From assembly GCA_035479375.1 (NCBI GenBank), contig DATIIT010000010.1, positions 1 to 54,870 on the forward strand: DNA of 54,870 nt, given 5' to 3'. Shown piece after piece: positions 7,313 through 15,504 of this stretch. Position 1 is the first letter of the stretch; every line of letters begins with the position of its first letter. The stretch is from PMNU01 sp035479375. GTDB lineage: Bacteria; Patescibacteriota; Saccharimonadia; Saccharimonadales; UBA4665. The notes under the pieces were generated by a model. The model did not search any database. It saw only the letters and a program-made list of their open reading frames with translations, and was not told the DNA's origin. The translations under genes were made by a program, and so were the position numbers.

Positions 7313-8422
7313 CTATTCCCAGCGGAACACGCGGAAGGCAATGACGTAAATGACCACTGTCCACACCGCCATGACACCAATCTGCGTGCCCAGCTCGGCA
7401 ATCCCTTTGCCTTCAGTGGTGATGAGGCGGATGCCGTCAATCACCGGGGACAGCGGCAACCAGTTGGTGGCGGCTTGCAGCCATTCCGGCATCAGGAAGC
7501 GCGGGAAAAAGGTACCAGACAGGAACATCATAGGAAAGACCACGATATTGGCCAGCGGCGCGGCCTGCCGCTCGTTCTTAGCCCAGCCGCCAATGGCCAG
7601 GCCGATCCCCAAGATCAGCACGATGCCAAACACCAGCCAGGCGGCAATCAGCAGCCAGTTCCCCACCACGTGCAAGTGGAAGACGGACACGGCCACCGCA
7701 AACATCACCGTCAAAGATACCAGGCCAATGACCGCCTGCGAAATCATCGTGGCCGTAAAGTACTGCCAGACGCGCAACGGGGTAGTGTGCATGCGGCGCA
7801 GGATGCCCTGCTTCTTGAGTTCCGGGAAGACGTTGACCGGCCCAAAGATGCCCAGGCCCATAATGGAGAAGCCCAGCAGCCCGGCAAAGGTGTAGTCAAA
7901 CTGCGTGAGGCTCTTGTTGTTCAGCTCTACTCCCTGGGCGGCAAATGGCACCGCGGCGCTCACGTATTTGCTGTTGACCTTTTGCAGGCCGCCGTTAATG
8001 ATCGAAGTCAGCGCCGTGCCAGCCGACTGCCCATTCTGCGTGTACTGCACCTGCACCACGCCAGAGGCCACCTTGGCGCCCGGCCTCACCGTGCCAAAAT
8101 CCTGCGGCAGGATAATGGTGGCGTCCAGCTGGCTGCGCAGCATCTTCTCTTTGGCAGCTGCGGTAGTGGACACGTTTTTGTCTATCTTGAGCAGGCTGTT
8201 GTGCGTCAGCAGGCCGGCAACAATGCCGGCCTCGGGCGTAGCCGATTGGTTAATAAACGCCACCTTAAACGACGTGCCGCCGCCGTGGCCAAAAATCCCG
8301 CCAAACACGAACAGGAAAATGAGCGGGAACAAAATCCCAAAGAACAGCGCCAGACGGTCGCGGAAAAACCGCCGGGTGTTGAGCCGCGCAAACACGGCAA
8401 CGGTGTATAACTTTTTCTGCAT
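7313..8422 (-). CDS. ABC-2 type permease with large extracytoplasmic domain
   Basis: 369 residues. An N-terminal membrane span (LALFFGILFPLIFLFVFGGIF) is followed by an external domain of about 140 residues (VAFINQSATPEAG to TSIINGG), then five or six spans in the C-terminal half. This is the ABC2_membrane_3 layout (YhgE/YbhR-like). FFRDRLALFFGILFPL is the conserved start of the family. The ATPase gene ends 2 nt upstream of its ATG, so the two make one exporter. It is the third ABC-2 system in the first 9.2 kb. Confidence 0.88.
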   Translation of the reverse strand: MQKKLYTVAVFARLNTRRFFRDRLALFFGILFPLIFLFVFGGIFGHGGGTSFKVAFINQSATPEAGIVAGLLTHNSLLKIDKNVSTTAAAKEKMLRSQLDATIILPQDFGTVRPGAKVASGVVQVQYTQNGQSAGTALTSIINGGLQKVNSKYVSAAVPFAAQGVELNNKSLTQFDYTFAGLLGFSIMGLGIFGPVNVFPELKKQGILRRMHTTPLRVWQYFTATMISQAVIGLVSLTVMFAVAVSVFHLHVVGNWLLIAAWLVFGIVLILGIGLAIGGWAKNERQAAPLANIVVFPMMFLSGTFFPRFLMPEWLQAATNWLPLSPVIDGIRLITTEGKGIAELGTQIGVMAVWTVVIYVIAFRVFRWE

Positions 8423-8424
8423 GG

Positions 8425-9183
8425 CTAGTCCCTCAAACCCTTTCCGGTCATGTCGATGAAGACGTCCTCTAGGTCGGCTTGCTCGACGTGCTGCTGCTTT
8501 TTAAACCCTTTGGCCAGTAACTGCTTGATGAGGTTGTGCGGCGTGTCCAGGGCGATGATTTCCCCCTGGTCCATGATCGCCACGCGGTCGCACAGCAGCT
8601 GGGCCTCGTCCATGTAGTGCGTGGTCATGATGACGGTGACGCCCTTGTCGCGGACGTGGCGCACCAAATCCCAGAGGTTGCGGCGGGCTTGCGGGTCAAG
8701 GCCGGTGGTGGGCTCGTCCATGAAGAACACTTTGGGGTTGTGCACCAGCGCGGCGGCGATGCTGAGGCGCTGCTTTTGGCCGCCGGAGAGGTTCTCGGAG
8801 AAGGCGCTGGCTTTTTCGCCCAGTTTGACGTCGTCTAAAAACTCCATGGGCTTTACTTTTTCGCCGTAGGCGGCGGCGAACAGCTCAATGATTTCGGTGA
8901 GCTTGGTTTTGTCTTGGAAAGAAGGGGTTTGCGGCTGCACGCCGATGATGCGGCGGATGCCGTAGGGGTCATCGGCCACGTTGATGCCGGCAATCACGGC
9001 GCTGCCGCCGTCGATGGGGCGCATGGCCTCCATCATTTCCAGCGTAGTGGTCTTGCCCGCGCCGTTGGGGCCTAAGATACCGAAGATCTCGCCCTTTTTA
9101 ACCTCAAAACTAATGCCTTTGACAACCTCGCGGCCGCCATACTTCTTACGAAGTTTGTCTACTTTTATGATTATATCTGCCAT
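8425..9183 (-). CDS. ABC transporter ATP-binding protein
   Basis: 252 residues with ATG at 9183 (MADIIIKVDKLRKKYGG). Walker A is GPNGAGKT, the signature LSGGQKQRLSIAAAL, Walker B VFFMDEPTTGLDP and H-loop TTHYMDEAQ, all intact. A TTG 18 nt upstream is in frame but less likely, because a TATAGT box sits 7 nt before the ATG and would place the transcript start at the ATG. It is paired with the permease immediately downstream. No specificity domain beyond the core is present. Confidence 0.92.
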   Translation of the reverse strand: MADIIIKVDKLRKKYGGREVVKGISFEVKKGEIFGILGPNGAGKTTTLEMMEAMRPIDGGSAVIAGINVADDPYGIRRIIGVQPQTPSFQDKTKLTEIIELFAAAYGEKVKPMEFLDDVKLGEKASAFSENLSGGQKQRLSIAAALVHNPKVFFMDEPTTGLDPQARRNLWDLVRHVRDKGVTVIMTTHYMDEAQLLCDRVAIMDQGEIIALDTPHNLIKQLLAKGFKKQQHVEQADLEDVFIDMTGKGLRD

Positions 9184-9190
9184 AGTTTTT

Positions 9191-9196
9191 ACTATA
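9191..9196 (-). promoter_or_regulatory. -10 element seven nt before the ABC ATPase start
   Basis: TATAGT on the minus strand, 7 nt, then ATG at 9183. No Shine-Dalgarno lies between. Probable leaderless promoter. Confidence 0.55.
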
Positions 9197-9226
9197 CCCA
9201 ATTTAACATTGTTAAGGAAGGCTTTT

Positions 9227-9261
9227 AAAAAATGCCTGGGGTTTTACGGCCAGGCATTTTT
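9227..9261. terminator. Intrinsic terminator, symmetrical
   Basis: The stem AAAAATGCCTGG/CCAGGCATTTTT has a 10 nt loop and A/T tracts on both sides, so it can work in either direction. By position it ends the 66-residue gene at 9275-9475 before the ABC genes begin. Confidence 0.85.
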
Positions 9262-9274
9262 GGTATAGCGGAAG

Positions 9275-9475
9275 CTATTTCTTGCGCTTGATGGTGCAGA
9301 AACCGTTGCGCGGGTTCTCGTTGACTTCGAAGCCTTCGGGCAGGGCGTCAACCGTTTCCGGGCGCTCGTCCTTGCTGAAGTAGTAAATGGTCTGCTCTTT
9401 GCCGCCGCGGAGCGTGACCTTCTTTGAGTTCAGGTAGTACGTTACACCCTTGGAGTTTTTGTACGTGTAAGCCAT
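9275..9475 (-). CDS. Small basic beta-rich protein of unknown function
   Basis: 66 residues starting MAYTYKNSKGVTYYLNSKKV and ending CTIKRKK. The Thr/Tyr/Lys-rich alternating pattern suggests a small beta-sheet protein; the net charge is positive. The gene has its own consensus promoter (TTGACA, 18 nt, TATGGT), an AAAGG Shine-Dalgarno and its own strong terminator. It is therefore an independent, probably highly expressed unit. I do not recognise a named family. A small nucleic-acid-binding or structural protein is possible but unproven. Confidence 0.75.
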   Translation of the reverse strand: MAYTYKNSKGVTYYLNSKKVTLRGGKEQTIYYFSKDERPETVDALPEGFEVNENPRNGFCTIKRKK

Positions 9476-9518
9476 TGCCTTTTATATCCCCTTCTTACGA
9501 ATTAGTAATGGTACCCCT

Positions 9519-9548
9519 ACCATACTCTGGTGGAATTTTATTTGTCAA
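9519..9548 (-). promoter_or_regulatory. Consensus promoter of the 66-residue protein gene
   Basis: The minus strand reads TTGACA (9548-9543), an 18 nt spacer, TATGGT (9524-9519). The leader to the ATG at 9475 is about 35-40 nt and carries a Shine-Dalgarno. Confidence 0.65.
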
Positions 9549-9596
9549 CAACTTCCGGTAGCTATCCCCAGGGATTCCCTGTGGGTAAGTTCAGTA

Positions 9597-9625
9597 TTGC
9601 GGGCAATGTGCTTATGCATTACACT
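9597..9625 (+). promoter_or_regulatory. Putative promoter of the 9661 gene
   Basis: TTGCGG (9597-9602), a 17 nt spacer, TACACT (9620-9625). The leader is about 29 nt and contains AGGGGG before the ATG at 9661. The -35 is weak. A short dyad, CCCCAGGGATTCCCTGTGGG at 9567-9586, lies between the two divergent promoters. Confidence 0.45.
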
Positions 9626-9660
9626 AGTGGCTATACACAGTGATAAATAGGGGGAATCTC

Positions 9661-10275
9661 ATGGAGTTCAGTTCTAGTCGCGGTACGCAAGCACCAGCAC
9701 CAGCACGTGTCGCTTCTACAGGTGCAGGCGCACCACCGAGTAGCGCGGGCAAATCTAAGCACTCGGGATGGAACGCCAACCCAATGTGGATGCGCGCAGC
9801 GCTTATGATCCTGCTTTTTGCCGGCACTATCCTCGTTGTTGCGCTGCTTGTCCTCCTCTACTTTGGAGGCGGCAGGGAAGATGGCTTCATCAACAAGAAC
9901 CGCGAGCAGGCCGTGTTCTTGGCCAACGGCCAGGTGTACTTTGGCAAGATCAAGAGCATCAACAAGCAATATGTTGACTTGCAGCAAATTTACTACTTGA
10001 ACGTCAACCAGCAAGTACAGCCCAACCAAAAAGATGCCGCAACTGCCAGCAGCAACCAAAGCGTCTCGCTGGTGAAGCTCGGGTGTGAGCTGCATGGCCC
10101 CACCGACCAAATGATCATCAACCGCGACCAAGTTACCTTCTGGGAAAACCTGAAGACCGACGGCCAAGTCGCCAAGGCGATCACGCAGTGGGTACAGCAG
10201 AACCCCAACGGCCAAAACTGTGCACAGCCGACCAGCAACTCGACAAGCACAACGCCCACCACTACCAAGCCGTAA
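9661..10275 (+). CDS. Membrane-anchored protein of unknown function
   Basis: 204 residues. A disordered Ala/Pro/Ser N-terminus (about 1-40) leads to one strong membrane span (about 50-70, MILLFAGTILVVALLVLLYF). A soluble domain follows (VYFGKIKSINKQYVDLQQIYYL; LVKLGCELHGP), with a Thr/Ser-rich tail. The VYFGKI...YVDLQQIYYL block with its Gln repeats suggests a small beta domain that recurs in CPR surface proteins, but I cannot name a family. ATG 9661 has AGGGGG 6 nt upstream; a GTG at 9640 is in frame but has no such site. An intrinsic terminator follows. Confidence 0.75.
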   Translation: MEFSSSRGTQAPAPARVASTGAGAPPSSAGKSKHSGWNANPMWMRAALMILLFAGTILVVALLVLLYFGGGREDGFINKNREQAVFLANGQVYFGKIKSINKQYVDLQQIYYLNVNQQVQPNQKDAATASSNQSVSLVKLGCELHGPTDQMIINRDQVTFWENLKTDGQVAKAITQWVQQNPNGQNCAQPTSNSTSTTPTTTKP

Positions 10276-10295
10276 CCCACCGCTTGCGTAGATCC

Positions 10296-10326
10296 ACAAG
10301 CCCCTCAACCGAGGGGCTTGTTTTTT
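10296..10326 (+). terminator. Intrinsic terminator
   Basis: The 11 bp stem ACAAGCCCCTC/GAGGGGCTTGT has an AACC loop and is followed by TTTTTT. It ends the anchored-protein gene 20 nt upstream. Confidence 0.93.
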
Positions 10327-10368
10327 ATCGGCAAACCGGCGCCGGGGCGGTAGAATAAAAGCATAACC

Positions 10369-10971
10369 ATGGACAAACGTTACCTGCACCATTTGTGGAC
10401 GCGTATCCGCCCTATCAAGACGTGGTACTTGTTGGCCGCCTTTGTGCTGTGTGGCGCAGTGTGCGCGTTTTCGCTGCGCCATAACTATGTCCGCATGACG
10501 CAGCTGCGCAGCGCCGTGTATAGCGCCGACCAAAACAATGCCAATGTGGAGCAGGCCCTGCAAAACCTGCGCGCCTACGTTGGCGCGCACATGAACACCA
10601 GCCTGGCCGGCAGCGACGGCGTGTATCCGCCCATCCAGCTAAAATACACCTACGCGCGGCTGCAGCAAACCGAGCAAGACCGCGTCAACACCACCAATTC
10701 GCAAATTTACACCGACGCCCAGCACACCTGCGAAGCCGAATTCCCGGGCAGCTTCTCTGGCGGGCCGCGCGTGCCCTGCATTGAGCAGTACGTCAAAGAC
10801 CATGGCACCACCGCCAAGACCATCCCAGACGCCATGTATAAGTTTGATTTCGCCTCGCCGTCGTGGTCACCAGACCTGGCTGGCATTTCGCTGGTGCTCA
10901 GCGCCGTGCTGCTGGTGCTCGCTGCGGCGCGGCTGCTCTTGGGGACGTGGCTCAAGCGCTACAGCGCCTGA
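10369..10971 (+). CDS. Two-span membrane protein of unknown function
   Basis: 200 residues: a short basic N-terminus, a membrane span (about 18-36, WYLLAAFVLCGAVCAF), an external region of about 130 residues containing a predicted helix pair (LRSAVYSADQNNANVEQALQ and RLQQTEQDRV) and two Cys (CEAEF, VPCIE) that could form a disulfide, then a second span (about 172-192) and a basic end. The layout recalls sensor or chemotaxis-type extracytoplasmic domains without any cytoplasmic output. TAGAAT sits 12 nt before the ATG and no Shine-Dalgarno is visible. murC follows after 19 nt. Confidence 0.7.
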   Translation: MDKRYLHHLWTRIRPIKTWYLLAAFVLCGAVCAFSLRHNYVRMTQLRSAVYSADQNNANVEQALQNLRAYVGAHMNTSLAGSDGVYPPIQLKYTYARLQQTEQDRVNTTNSQIYTDAQHTCEAEFPGSFSGGPRVPCIEQYVKDHGTTAKTIPDAMYKFDFASPSWSPDLAGISLVLSAVLLVLAAARLLLGTWLKRYSA

Positions 10972-10974
10972 CTG

Positions 10975-10983
10975 TGCTAGACT
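10975..10983 (+). promoter_or_regulatory. Extended -10 seven nt before murC
   Basis: TG-C-TAGACT, then 7 nt, then the murC ATG. It overlaps the end of the upstream gene by nothing but sits within its 3' flank. Probable leaderless start. Confidence 0.5.
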
Positions 10984-10990
10984 ACAGGGT

Positions 10991-12316
10991 ATGCACATCT
11001 ATTTCTCGGGGATTGGCGGGACAGGCATTGGGCCGCTGTCGCTCATCGCCCACCAGGCGGGGTATGACGTTTCTGGCTCAGACAAGCAGCACAGCATATA
11101 TATTGACTACCTGAAGAAGCACGGCGTGGATGACGTGCACATTGGGCAAAGCTACGCACAGATTGCCGAGGTGCATGCCCAGCGGCCCATCGACTGGTTT
11201 GTGTACAGCTCGGCCGTAGTGAAAGAACAGGGCGACCTGCCGGAGGAGCTGCGGTTCTGCCAGGAACACGGTATCCGGGCAACGCGCCGCGACGAACTGC
11301 TCAACGAAATTATTAGCCAGCAAGGCCTCAAACTGGTGGCCATCGCTGGCACGCACGGCAAAACCACCACCACAGCCATGGCCGTATGGCTATTCCAGCG
11401 GCTTGGCATCCCGGAAAGCCACTCCGTTGCCGCCAAGATGGGCTTTGCCGAAATGGGCAGCTTCACCCCCGGCAGCGAGTACTTCATATATGAAGCCGAC
11501 GAATACGACCGCAACTTCCTGGCCTTCCACCCCCACATCTCAATCATTACCGGGCTGGATTGGGACCACGCCGACATCTACCCCACCCGCGACATCTACA
11601 ACCAGGCGTTCGTGGAGTTCTTAAACCAAAGCCAGCAGGCTATTATGTGGGACGACGACGAAGCGCGGCTCGGCACCGGGCTCACTGTGCAGCGGCGCAT
11701 TTTGTCCAAACAGGGGCAGGCCGGGCTGGAACAGCTGACGCTGGCCGGCAAGGTAAACCGTGAAGATGCGTTGGAAGTGGCGGCGGCCGTGGAGACACTT
11801 ACGGGCAAGCCGCTTGGCGAGCTTATCACCCACCTCAATACCTTTCCGGGTGTTGGCCGGCGGTTTGAGCGTATCGCCCCCAATATTTACAGCGATTACG
11901 CCCACACGCCGCCCAAAATCCGTGGCGCGCTGCAAATGGCGCACGAGCTGTCTGGGGACAACGTCGTGGTGGTGTACGAAGGCCTGCACAACACCCGCCA
12001 ACACTTTATAAAGGACGAGCTGGCAAACTTATTTGCCGGCGTCAAACACCTGTACATTGTGCCGAGTTACCTGGCGCGCGAGGACACCAGCCTGGCGCTC
12101 CTATCCCCGGAAGACCTAAAAAAGCTCATGCAATCGGACATCCAGGCCTACACTGACCCGGCAAGCTTAGATGATGCGCTGGCCGGAAAAATCCGCAAAC
12201 ACGCCAGTAGTGGCGACTTGGTGCTGTGCATCAGCGCCGGCGGCGGCAACAGCCTAGACGAGTGGGTGCGCCGGCAATTCCTGCCAGCTGGCACGCCAGA
12301 GGCGCCAGAAGCTTAG
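10991..12316 (+). CDS. murC: UDP-N-acetylmuramate--L-alanine ligase
   Basis: 441 residues; adds L-Ala to UDP-MurNAc in peptidoglycan precursor synthesis. The Mur-ligase order is complete: Rossmann start FSGIGGTGIGPLSLIA, ATP loop AGTHGKTTTT, YEADEYDRNFLAFHP with the metal-binding acid residues, GLDWDHADIYP, and the C-terminal FPGVGRRFE with SDYAHTPPKI. ATG 10991 is chosen because upstream frame has no family sequence and an extended -10 lies just before. Mpl (the murein tripeptide ligase) is a close alternative, but as the only such gene seen in a peptidoglycan-making bacterium MurC is preferred. Confidence 0.87.
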   Translation: MHIYFSGIGGTGIGPLSLIAHQAGYDVSGSDKQHSIYIDYLKKHGVDDVHIGQSYAQIAEVHAQRPIDWFVYSSAVVKEQGDLPEELRFCQEHGIRATRRDELLNEIISQQGLKLVAIAGTHGKTTTTAMAVWLFQRLGIPESHSVAAKMGFAEMGSFTPGSEYFIYEADEYDRNFLAFHPHISIITGLDWDHADIYPTRDIYNQAFVEFLNQSQQAIMWDDDEARLGTGLTVQRRILSKQGQAGLEQLTLAGKVNREDALEVAAAVETLTGKPLGELITHLNTFPGVGRRFERIAPNIYSDYAHTPPKIRGALQMAHELSGDNVVVVYEGLHNTRQHFIKDELANLFAGVKHLYIVPSYLAREDTSLALLSPEDLKKLMQSDIQAYTDPASLDDALAGKIRKHASSGDLVLCISAGGGNSLDEWVRRQFLPAGTPEAPEA

Positions 12317-12322
12317 ATACGG

Positions 12323-14698
12323 CTAGATAAACGCGGCCACGAAGAACGCCGCCAGCAGTACAAACGCCGACGCCCACAACCACGGGCTAGACAGCGTAGC
12401 CACCACCGGGTTGTCACTCTTTTGGCCGCCGCGCGGCACTTTGGCGAGCAGGCGTGCACGGATGCTGGGCGGGCTCTGTCCGGCGGTAATCTCGTGCGCG
12501 GCGTCGGCCAGGCCGCTGTCCAGGCCGGTTACGATCGCGCTACTATAGCCATCTGGCACGCCGGCGCCGCCACCTCCGCCAGTAAACGGGGAGCCGCCAC
12601 CTCCCCCGCCGCCAAATGATGGCATGCCAGCAGTATTGCCATGCTGGCGCTGCCCTGGCGCATAGCCATTGCTAGCACGCCGGCGCTCTTCGTCGTCGTC
12701 GGCGTCATCTGTAGATGACGCGGCCCGGACTTGCTCCTGCCGCCTTTGGGCGTGGAATTCCTCGCCATATACCATGGCGCCGGCCACTTCGCCGCGGCTG
12801 TCCACAATGATGTTGTGGCCGCCGCCGGCTGCGCGCTCGACGTGCTGGCCGGGCTGCAAATTATATGTTTGGGCGCCGGCCTGCTCCTGGGCAGGCATTT
12901 GGGCGGGACGCTGCCCCGCATTTTCGGCAGTGGCCGCAGCAGCCATGGCGGCCGGTGCCTCAGCCTGGAAGAAATGCCTGGCCGGCGCTTCGGCGGACGT
13001 AGCGGGGGCGTACCGTGAGCTGGCAAATATGGCCTCTGCTCCACCGCCGGTTTGCTGCAAGGGGATCTCGCCCGAGGCGCGGAATGGTGCGGGGGCGGCT
13101 TGCTCGGCTGGGGCAGCAGGGGCAGTGGCCGCGGCCGGTTGTTCGGCGCTGGCTACCATAGAGGCAGGGCGCTCCGCGGCCTGGGCAGCGGCTTGCTGCT
13201 GCTCTTTCTCTGCCTGGGCGCGTTCACGGGCATGGCCAGCAGCCTGCTGGGAGCGGCTGGCCTCGGCCCGCATGCGCTGCGCCTCGCTGTTTTGCAAGGT
13301 ACGCTGCATGATTTGCTGGCGCAACTGTAGGGAGTGGGCTTGGCTATTCTTCTCGTTGATTTCGCGCTGGTGCGCCTTCTCTACGCTAGCAGCGTCACGG
13401 CGCGCGATGTGCCTGCGCACCAGCCAGCCAGCGATAAAGCCAGCGGCCAGCCACATCATGGCGTTGGTCTCGTTGTTGCGCCGCGTGGGTACAAGCACGT
13501 TTGGGTTGGGGATGAAATTGCCTGGCGCTACCGGCGCTACGTTGAAGCCGCCCATGCCCGGGCCGCCACCGTAGGAATATCCGGAGCCGCCACCAAAGCC
13601 TCCGCCGCCGCTTCCACTGCCGCTTCCGCCGCCATAGCCAGTTGGTGGCCCAGTTGGGCCTCCTCCGCCACCAGAACCACTACTAGGCGGCGTGGCAACA
13701 GGCGGTGTGAAGACAGGCGTGCGTGCGTAATGGACAACCGGTGTGCCCGCGGCTGGCGTGCCGCCGGCGCCAAACGGCGGGAACGGCGAACCGCCGCCGG
13801 GAGGCGGGGTGGCAAAGGCGAGCGGGTCTTCAACGGTGTCGTCGGGGCTGTCTACCATCGCGGCCTCAGGGGCATCGGGGGGCAGTATGTCTTCTAACTC
13901 GGCGTCTTCTAGGTCTTCGGCGGTGGGCGGCGCGGCATCTTCGGCGGGAACCGGGGCAGCCGCCTCGGGGATGACTGGCACTGGCCATTCTGGCGCTGGG
14001 CGGGGAGCCGGGGCTGGTGGTGGGGAGGGGCGGGCAGGCTTCGGCGGCGCAGCGGGCTCGGGGCCTTCCTCGGCCTCGATATACTCACGGGCGGCGCGCT
14101 CGCCTTCAGCAACCGGCTGGGGGTCGGACACCAGGCGGGCAAACTCCTCGCCCATCTCGCTGCGCATGATTTCCTCAAATTGCTCGTTGAGCGAAGGCTG
14201 CGTTTCTACGGGTGGCGGCGGGGCTTGCGCGGCGTGGGCATCGGCAGGGGGCGCGGCCGTGGCGGGGCGGCCAGCATGGGCGGTGCTGTCATCGTCGTCA
14301 TCTTCGGTGGCTGGCTCATCTTCCTGGGAAGCTTGGTGCATGGCGTGCGCCATTTCGGGGTCAACCGGCGGCTGGTAGGTTTGCGTTTCTGGCGCGCTCG
14401 GCAGGGAGACGCTGGGCAGTGCCTCGGGGGCGGTGGGCGCCGGGCGCTCTATAACGCTAATGCCGGCGCCAGCCGGCTCTTGGGAACGGATGATGTTGAA
14501 CAGCGGCCGCGACAAGGTGGGCGCAATTTCTTTACGCGAGAAAATCGTGCCTTCTGGATGGGTGTTCGCGTGGCGCTCCTCGGGCTGGAGCGCGGGGCGC
14601 TCTGCCGGGGTGGGTGCAAACGAACCACCCGAATCACTGTCCGAATCAAAGTCGGAGTCAGAATCCTCGTGGGAATAATGCGATAGGTCTTCAGCCAT
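12323..14698 (-). CDS. Large disordered membrane protein with Asp/Ser, Pro/Ala and Gly tracts
   Basis: 791 residues. Regions in order: an acidic DSDSDFDSDSDSGG stretch (13-25); a Pro/Ala-rich disordered part to about 300; a Gly/Ser-rich linker (340-385); a membrane span (412-428, NAMMWLAAGFIAGWLV) followed by RRHIARR; a Gln/Arg/Ala coiled coil (435-510); another Ala/Gln/Pro part; a small folded patch (VERAAGGGHNIIVDSRGEVAGAMVYG split by the limits of this field, about 620-645); a Gly tract (694-712); and a C-terminal hydrophobic segment (772-791). No catalytic motif is visible. It could be an envelope-spanning or polar-organising protein. A TATAAT lies 30 nt before the ATG. Confidence 0.72.
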   Translation of the reverse strand: MAEDLSHYSHEDSDSDFDSDSDSGGSFAPTPAERPALQPEERHANTHPEGTIFSRKEIAPTLSRPLFNIIRSQEPAGAGISVIERPAPTAPEALPSVSLPSAPETQTYQPPVDPEMAHAMHQASQEDEPATEDDDDDSTAHAGRPATAAPPADAHAAQAPPPPVETQPSLNEQFEEIMRSEMGEEFARLVSDPQPVAEGERAAREYIEAEEGPEPAAPPKPARPSPPPAPAPRPAPEWPVPVIPEAAAPVPAEDAAPPTAEDLEDAELEDILPPDAPEAAMVDSPDDTVEDPLAFATPPPGGGSPFPPFGAGGTPAAGTPVVHYARTPVFTPPVATPPSSGSGGGGGPTGPPTGYGGGSGSGSGGGGFGGGSGYSYGGGPGMGGFNVAPVAPGNFIPNPNVLVPTRRNNETNAMMWLAAGFIAGWLVRRHIARRDAASVEKAHQREINEKNSQAHSLQLRQQIMQRTLQNSEAQRMRAEASRSQQAAGHARERAQAEKEQQQAAAQAAERPASMVASAEQPAAATAPAAPAEQAAPAPFRASGEIPLQQTGGGAEAIFASSRYAPATSAEAPARHFFQAEAPAAMAAAATAENAGQRPAQMPAQEQAGAQTYNLQPGQHVERAAGGGHNIIVDSRGEVAGAMVYGEEFHAQRRQEQVRAASSTDDADDDEERRRASNGYAPGQRQHGNTAGMPSFGGGGGGGSPFTGGGGGAGVPDGYSSAIVTGLDSGLADAAHEITAGQSPPSIRARLLAKVPRGGQKSDNPVVATLSSPWLWASAFVLLAAFFVAAFI

Positions 14699-14766
14699 AG
14701 ATAATTAACCGCTTGCGCGTCCGCCCCCATTATATCTTGAACTGCGCCAGAAGGGGAGCCCCAGGG

Positions 14767-15141
14767 CTAGGCTTGTTTTTCAGTGGCGATTTCGTAGCAG
14801 CAGCCGGCAGCGTCCTGTACAAAGCCGTAGCGCATCACCACGCCCTCAGTAACAGGGATGACAAGCTTGCAACCCTGTGCTATGAGTGCGTCCAAATCGG
14901 CCTCCAAATTGTCAGAATAGATGGCTACGTGGTTGCGGATGAACGCCGCCAATGGATGGCCGGCGTCAACAAATTGCCAGAGTTCAAAGGCGGTTCCGCC
15001 CTTTTTGACCGTGGCCACCTGCGCCTTGGGCTCGGGCTTCTCAAAACGTTTGTGCACGGCAAAGCCGAGCGACTCATATAATTGCACTGCTTTTTCTAGG
15101 TCCGCGACAGCGACGCCGGTGTGCAGCACGTGCTTAAGCAC
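14767..15141 (-). CDS. VOC-superfamily (glyoxalase/bleomycin-resistance fold) protein
   Basis: 124 residues with one VOC module pair. VLHTGVAVADLEKAVQLYESLGF opens the first beta-alpha-beta-beta-beta unit and NHVAIYSDNLEADLDALIAQG the second. Potential metal ligands are His7, Glu53-region FELWQF, His91-region NHVAI and the late Glu in CCYEIA, so a metal enzyme is possible. The start is GTG at 15141. A CCAGGGGCAA sequence is repeated twice just upstream. The substrate is unknown; lactoylglutathione lyase cannot be claimed. Confidence 0.8.
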   Translation of the reverse strand: MLKHVLHTGVAVADLEKAVQLYESLGFAVHKRFEKPEPKAQVATVKKGGTAFELWQFVDAGHPLAAFIRNHVAIYSDNLEADLDALIAQGCKLVIPVTEGVVMRYGFVQDAAGCCYEIATEKQA

Positions 15142-15171
15142 TGCGCGTTTGCCCCTGGTTGCCCCTGGCGG

Positions 15172-15504
15172 TCATCGGTTATCGCCAGCGCCCTTCACCA
15201 CACCGCGCGCTTTGCGGCTCTGCAGTTTGGCCACGTTTTGCTGCATGACTTCCTCAAACGTCAGGCCAAGTTGCTCGGCCAGCACGGCGATGTACCACAC
15301 CACGTCGCCCAGCTCTTTTGCCAGCTCGGCTTTGTCTTCAACGGAAACGACGCCGTCTTTGTAGGCCACAATTTTCTTCCACTTTTCCACTACTTCGCCA
15401 GCCTCGCCAGCCACGCCCATTGCCCAAATGGTTTTGTCCATGAGCGGGTCGGGGTTAAAAATTGCCGTGGTGAGCGCTTGCTTTTGGTATTCGTCGAATG
15501 TCAT
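15172..15504 (-). CDS. MazG-like nucleotide pyrophosphohydrolase
   Basis: 110 residues. The all-alpha NTP-PPase fold is shown by the metal-binding motif MGVAGEAGEVVEKWKK (ExxE) and KELGDVVWYIAVLAEQLGL (ExxD). Such enzymes remove non-canonical NTPs. The gene overlaps the upstream tsaC by 4 nt (ATGA), so they are coupled. It has a strong GGGGGAGG Shine-Dalgarno inside the end of tsaC. Confidence 0.9.
   Translation of the reverse strand: MTFDEYQKQALTTAIFNPDPLMDKTIWAMGVAGEAGEVVEKWKKIVAYKDGVVSVEDKAELAKELGDVVWYIAVLAEQLGLTFEEVMQQNVAKLQSRKARGVVKGAGDNR

Noticed and set aside
7271..8410. 379-codon plus-strand frame opposite the third permease
   Set aside because: Low-complexity shadow of a transmembrane gene, with no start signal or family match.
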